From: Bacteroidales bacterium
Lineage (GTDB): Bacteria; Bacteroidota; Bacteroidia; Bacteroidales; Lentimicrobiaceae
Direction: 5' to 3'
DNA: 54,210 bases
Assembly: GCA_022837485.1 (NCBI GenBank)
Contig: JALHHH010000030.1
Location: 1 to 54,210 of the forward strand
A program made the position numbers and the translations under genes. The notes under the pieces were generated by a model that made no database searches, had not been told where the DNA came from, and was given only the letters and a program-made list of their open reading frames with translations. Shown here piece by piece: positions 50,504 through 54,210 of the stretch; within the stretch, counting starts at the first letter, position 1; each line of letters opens with the position of its first letter.

Positions 50504-50947
50504 TTAAACGGAAATCTTATCTACGCGTTTCTGATGTCTTCCGCCTTCAAAGGCAGTATTCAAAAACAGCTTTGCAGCCTTGATGGCATCGTCGAAATCG
50601 ATATAACGTCCCGGAAGACAAAGCACATTGGCATCGTTATGACGGCGGGTAAGTTCGGCCTGTTCGCTGTTCCAGCACAAACCTCCGCGTACACCGCGGT
50701 ATTTGTTAACAACCATACAAACTCCGTTACCGCTTCCGCAGATAACAATGCCCCGTTCAAATTCTCCCTTGTCAACGGCTTTTCCCAGCAGGTGTGCAAA
50801 ATCAGGATAATCCACACTTTCAGATGAATACGTTCCGAAATCGCGAAACAAATACCCATCCTCCTCCATAATTTTCTTCAGAAAAGCCTTTAACTCATAG
50901 CCCGCATGATCGCTTGCCAGTGCCACAATTTTCGATTTATCCCACAT
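50504..50947 (-). CDS. rpiB: Ribose-5-phosphate isomerase B
   Basis: A 147-residue cytosolic enzyme of the RpiB/LacA/LacB family that interconverts ribose-5-phosphate and ribulose-5-phosphate. Signatures are VALASDHAGYELK near the N-terminus and CGSGNGVCMVVNKYRGVRGG with the catalytic Cys. The start ATG 50947 follows a TAATTTTG box by 18 bases, so an in-frame TTG at 50968 is rejected. It faces the large non-coding region before nadA. Confidence 0.95.
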   Translation of the reverse strand: MWDKSKIVALASDHAGYELKAFLKKIMEEDGYLFRDFGTYSSESVDYPDFAHLLGKAVDKGEFERGIVICGSGNGVCMVVNKYRGVRGGLCWNSEQAELTRRHNDANVLCLPGRYIDFDDAIKAAKLFLNTAFEGGRHQKRVDKISV

Positions 50948-50965
50948 TGTTAATAAATTTAAACA

Positions 50966-50973
50966 CAAAATTA
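50966..50973 (-). promoter_or_regulatory. -7 box of rpiB
   Basis: TAATTTTG on the minus strand, 18 bases before ATG 50947. Confidence 0.55.
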
Positions 50974-51462
50974 ATCATTAATCCAAGGATCGAACCGATC
51001 CGATTAACTCTTAGGAACTTAAAAATCTTCCCCGGTTCATAAAAGCCGGTATTGGTTTGCTTATCAGAATTTTACATTTTATTAACAAAAGATTGTTAAT
51101 TCGGCCTTACTTTTGTTAGCTACTTTTGATAAAACCGGTAAAACCCGCCGGAATTTGTTAAAAGTACGGAATGAGCGACAGAAACGGGTTTTTTATCCAT
51201 AACAATTAACAAAACATTAACAGGCCTGAGGCTATTTAAAATACTTTTTAGCCTGTTGACGGAGTTTTATCAACCGATTGTTGAAACCTGTGAAAAATCC
51301 TGTCTTTCAATCCGAAGCATTTTTTCTGCCTGTTAATAACCGGTTGACAGACCGATAAGATCGGGAAATGCAAGAAAAATAAAAGGAAAAGTATCAACAG
51401 AGTTAACAGGCTATATAACAATAATAATCTTTAAATAATCTTTAATTATTAAAAACTGAAAA
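50974..51462. other. Non-coding region rich in DnaA-box-like motifs; candidate replication origin
   Basis: 489 bases without a gene between divergent rpiB and nadA. It holds TTATTAACA on both strands (51079-51087 plus, 51331-51339 minus), TTATCCATA (51193-51201), TTATCAACC (51267-51275), and four copies of GCCTGTTRAY: 51251-51260 and 51328-51337 on plus, 51216-51225 and 51402-51411 on minus. An AT-rich tract (51412-51462) follows, like a DNA-unwinding element. Two TACTTTTG boxes (51108-51115, 51121-51128) may start nadA with a long leader. An origin is inference; a multi-site operator for nadA is the alternative. Confidence 0.45.
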
Positions 51463-52443
51463 ATGGTTGCTGACGTTGAGAAAGGGAAAACTGTTCCGGC
51501 AGGGGGCGATCTTGCCGCGAAGATAAATCATCTGAAAAAGGAAAAAAATGCAATAATACTTGCGCATTATTATCAGGTACCGGAAATTCAGGACATCGCA
51601 GATTTTGTGGGCGACAGTCTGCAGCTTTCGCAGAAGGCAGCGGAAACCGGTGCCGGTGTTATTGTTTTTGCCGGTGTTCATTTCATGGCTGAAACGGCTA
51701 AAATACTGAGTCCGGACAAGAAAGTGCTGCTTCCCGACCTGGAGGCAGGCTGTTCACTGGCCGACAGTTGTCCTCCGGTCGATTTTAAGCGCTTTATTGA
51801 TGCCCATCCGGGGTACAGGGTGGTTTCGTACATAAATTGTTCTGCGGCCGTTAAAACGCTTTCCGATGTCATCTGTACTTCGAGCAATGCCAAAACAATC
51901 GTGGAATCGTTTCCCAGGGATGAAAAGCTGATTTTTGCTCCCGATAAAAACCTGGGTTCTTACATTAACGGGCAAACCGGCCGTAATATGGTGCTGTGGG
52001 ACGGAAGCTGCCACGTGCACAATCAGCTGAGCGATGAAAGGGTAATACAGCTGAAAGCGGAAAATCCGGATGCAAAACTGATAGCACATCCCGAATGCCG
52101 GGGTCCGGTTCTGGCACTGGCCGATTTCATAGGGTCAACGGCAGCCCTGCTCGAATACACAAAAAAAGACACGCATCAGCGGTACATTGTGGCAACCGAG
52201 GGGGGCATCGTTCATCAGATGCAGAAAGCATCGCCGGGAAAAGAATTCATTGTGGTGCCTTCGGATGAAACCTGCTCGTGCAACGATTGTCCGTTCATGA
52301 AGATGAATACCCTTGAAAAATTGTACCTGTGCCTGAAAAATGAAACGCCTGAAATACTGCTTGACAGGGATGTAATTGAACGTGCCAGGCTTCCGATCGT
52401 CCGAATGCTGGAAATATCAAAAGCCGCTAATCTGATCCGATAG
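51463..52443 (+). CDS. nadA: Quinolinate synthase NadA
   Basis: A 326-residue cytosolic [4Fe-4S] enzyme that condenses iminoaspartate with dihydroxyacetone phosphate in NAD synthesis. Family signatures include AIILAHYYQVPEIQDIADFV, GDSLQLS, VFAGVHFMAETAKIL, AGCSLADSCP with the first cluster Cys, HPECRGPV with the second and the CSCNDCP segment with the third. nadB and nadC are not in the window. Confidence 0.97.
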   Translation: MVADVEKGKTVPAGGDLAAKINHLKKEKNAIILAHYYQVPEIQDIADFVGDSLQLSQKAAETGAGVIVFAGVHFMAETAKILSPDKKVLLPDLEAGCSLADSCPPVDFKRFIDAHPGYRVVSYINCSAAVKTLSDVICTSSNAKTIVESFPRDEKLIFAPDKNLGSYINGQTGRNMVLWDGSCHVHNQLSDERVIQLKAENPDAKLIAHPECRGPVLALADFIGSTAALLEYTKKDTHQRYIVATEGGIVHQMQKASPGKEFIVVPSDETCSCNDCPFMKMNTLEKLYLCLKNETPEILLDRDVIERARLPIVRMLEISKAANLIR

Positions 52444-52477
52444 GGAAAAATCCCGCTGATTTGCGTAATTTTACAAA

Positions 52478-53995
52478 ATGCGAAAAACCCTGCCGTTTTT
52501 GGTTTTTGTATTGACTGCCTTTCTGGTGAAAGCGCAGGATAACACCTTTATTCCCAATGGATTCAATCAGTTCTTTCACCCGAACGGCAAGATAGCGAGC
52601 GAAGGAAACATGCGCGACGGCAAGCCCGATGGTTACTGGAAGACGTACTGGGAAAACGGAATTCTGAAATCGGAAGGAAACCGGAAGAATTTCGAGCTCG
52701 ACAGCATCTGGAGTTTTTACGATGAAAGCGGCAGCATTACGCTGCAGATAAGTTACAGGGATGGGAAAAAAGAGGGAATCCGGCGTACAATCCGGGAAAA
52801 TGAACTGATTGAAGAGAACTTTGCGAACGACGTAAAACATGGTCCTACGGTGTATTATTATCCGGATGGAAGTGTGATGCGAAGGATAAATTTCGAAAAC
52901 GGTCTGGAAAACGGTTTTGCCCGTGAGTACGACCGGGAAGGAACGGTAATTACGCTGATTGAATACCGCCGTGGATTTGTGGTTGACCGGGAAAACATCA
53001 ACCGAAAGGACCGCAATGGATTAAAACAGGGAAAGTGGAAATTTTTCTATCCGGGCGGCAATGTAAAAACCGAGGGCAATTACCGCGACGACAAGCGCAA
53101 CGGATATTTCAAGGAGTACGATGAAAAGGGAATGCTGACGGATGTTTCCAAATACGTGAACGATATCCGTCAGGAAGAGGCTCCCGAGCTGGTCAGGCTG
53201 GATGTGAGAACGGATTATTATCCGGACGGAAAGGTAAAAACCAGAGCCAGTTACAAGGGCGAAATCCCGGAAGGAATAAGAAGAGAATACGATGAAAGCG
53301 GACAGGTTACCGCGGCATTTACCTTTACCGCCGGGGCGATTACAGCCGAAGGAATCATCGACGATGAAGGCGTGAAAGACGGTCCGTGGAAAGAGTTTTA
53401 TACCGACGGCACACTAAAGTCGGAAGGGGTATACCGGAACGGAAAGCGCATCGGGAAATGGCGTTTTTATCATCTGAACGGGGAACTGGAACAGGAAGGA
53501 AACTACAACAGCCAGGGAAATTCAGAGGGACCGTGGAAGTGGTATTACGACGACGGTTTGTTTTTGCGTGAGGAGAATTTTGTAAACGGGAAACAGGAAG
53601 GCATTTTTACCGAATTCGATGAAATGGGGAATGTGATTATTCAGGGTGAGTATTTCGACGGTCTGGAGGAAGGATTCTGGAAATATCAGCACGGCGATCA
53701 CCGCGAAGAAGGGACTTATCGTGCCGGAATGCGCAACGGGGAATGGAAATATTTCTACGACGATGGTCAGTTAAGTTTTCAGGGGTCGTACATCGACGAC
53801 AATCCCAACGGCCGGCACATCTGGTACTGGCCCAACGGCCGGAAAAAGGATGAGGGCGAATACCTCATGGGCATGAAAAACGGCGACTGGATACAGTACA
53901 ATGCCGATGGAACCGTTTTTATGGCAATAAGCTACCTTAACGGAATCGAAAAGAAATACAACGGGGTAAGGATAAAGCCGGAACCTGTGGAGTAG
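52478..53995 (+). CDS. Exported MORN-repeat protein (YwqK-like), 505 aa
   Basis: A signal peptide (1-19, ending VKAQ) is followed by about twenty MORN-variant repeats of the type YYPDGxxxxEGxYxxGxxxGxW, running from about residue 28 to 495 (for example YPDGKVKTRASYKGEIPEGI). These repeats form an extended beta ladder. The family is often labelled YwqK antitoxin, but nothing here supports a toxin pair, and the signal peptide argues for an envelope or secreted role. It starts 34 bases after nadA. Confidence 0.88.
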   Translation: MRKTLPFLVFVLTAFLVKAQDNTFIPNGFNQFFHPNGKIASEGNMRDGKPDGYWKTYWENGILKSEGNRKNFELDSIWSFYDESGSITLQISYRDGKKEGIRRTIRENELIEENFANDVKHGPTVYYYPDGSVMRRINFENGLENGFAREYDREGTVITLIEYRRGFVVDRENINRKDRNGLKQGKWKFFYPGGNVKTEGNYRDDKRNGYFKEYDEKGMLTDVSKYVNDIRQEEAPELVRLDVRTDYYPDGKVKTRASYKGEIPEGIRREYDESGQVTAAFTFTAGAITAEGIIDDEGVKDGPWKEFYTDGTLKSEGVYRNGKRIGKWRFYHLNGELEQEGNYNSQGNSEGPWKWYYDDGLFLREENFVNGKQEGIFTEFDEMGNVIIQGEYFDGLEEGFWKYQHGDHREEGTYRAGMRNGEWKYFYDDGQLSFQGSYIDDNPNGRHIWYWPNGRKKDEGEYLMGMKNGDWIQYNADGTVFMAISYLNGIEKKYNGVRIKPEPVE

Positions 53996-54152
53996 TTTCG
54001 GATGCATTGGCATTCTGATGGAAGTCCGGATTTTACGTGGGAAACGTTTTTAATTTCTAATTTCTTGTATTTTCATATTTATTTTGTTATCAGGTTATTA
54101 TATTATCATTTGGCTGTAGTTTAGAATAGCGTTGTATTATGAAAATATTGTT

Positions 54153-54160
54153 TATCTTTG
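54153..54160 (+). promoter_or_regulatory. -7 box of right-edge gene
   Basis: TATCTTTG with TTG 18 bases upstream (54132-54134), 16 bases before ATG 54177. Confidence 0.6.
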
Positions 54161-54176
54161 CTCAAACTACTTGCTA

Positions 54177-54210
54177 ATGGACTATCAAGAAATATTATCA
54201 GCCATTCGCG
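54177..54210 (+). CDS. Partial gene at right edge, possibly DNA polymerase III delta subunit
   Basis: Only 11 codons are present (MDYQEILSAIR) before the window ends. A consensus promoter lies just upstream, so a gene start is well supported. The N-terminus resembles Bacteroidota HolA proteins, which often open with M-x-Y-x-x-IL-x-x-I, but this is too short to identify the product. Confidence 0.4.
   Translation, partial: MDYQEILSAIR

Noticed and set aside
52478..53995. Toxin-antitoxin system (YwqK antitoxin label)
   Set aside because: The protein has a signal peptide and many MORN repeats, and no toxin gene is adjacent.

Overview
The window looks like a chromosomal segment of a member of the Bacteroidota, probably Bacteroidales/Marinilabiliales-like (inference). 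The evidence is the recurring Bacteroidota -7 promoter box TAnnTTTG upstream of at least twenty genes, mostly A-rich 5' leaders without a ribosome binding site, the DUF4292, DUF6249 and Cys-rich CWC families, a separate GlnRS with its own tRNA-Gln, and the conserved block dut / TPR / DUF4292 / EnvC-like. Most genes are ordinary housekeeping genes. The left edge cuts a lipoprotein gene. The right edge cuts a gene whose first residues suggest DNA polymerase III delta.

Layout. 1-7.7 kb: lipoprotein, secreted hypothetical, aspS, membrane protein, an exported peptide deformylase, mgtE with an unusual leader, queuosine-precursor transporter, folB and a CWC protein. 7.73-14.32 kb: tRNA-Cys followed by a 6.5-kb integrated element bounded by a 15-bp repeat of the tRNA 3' end. 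The element carries a tyrosine integrase, an unknown protein, a small HTH protein, an SF3 helicase, a compact family-A DNA polymerase and two small proteins. 14.36-25.6 kb: GNAT, mntP, a tandem CACAGAG-type repeat, glnS plus tRNA-Gln, DUF2891, an MBOAT/SGNH polysaccharide O-acetylation operon, a prolyl-tRNA editing protein, and a gltX that is disrupted in this sequence. 25.8-48.2 kb: class III cyclase, large coiled-coil membrane protein, ybeY, mnmG flanked by two parS sites, methyltransferase, giant sensor kinase, flippase, the dut/TPR/DUF4292/EnvC block, tatA, tRNA-Ala, thpR and an ECF sigma factor with a membrane partner. 48.2-54.2 kb: fructosamine-kinase family, LutB-like protein, rpiB, a 0.5-kb non-coding region rich in DnaA-box-like motifs, nadA, a MORN-repeat protein and the right-edge gene.

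How the parts work together. The element appears to be a self-replicating integrative unit: an integrase with candidate arm sites at both ends, and a helicase-polymerase replication operon with 10-bp iterons upstream and a nested palindrome between helicase and polymerase. No relaxase or capsid gene is visible, so it would have to move by borrowing other machinery. The leader of mgtE encodes a 13-residue peptide with Asp-Asp-Pro near its start. Two mutually exclusive hairpins follow it, one of which would hide a strong Shine-Dalgarno sequence. This is a candidate Mg2+-sensing translational switch. The parS pair, together with the DnaA-box-like intergenic region, suggests that the window may lie near the replication origin.
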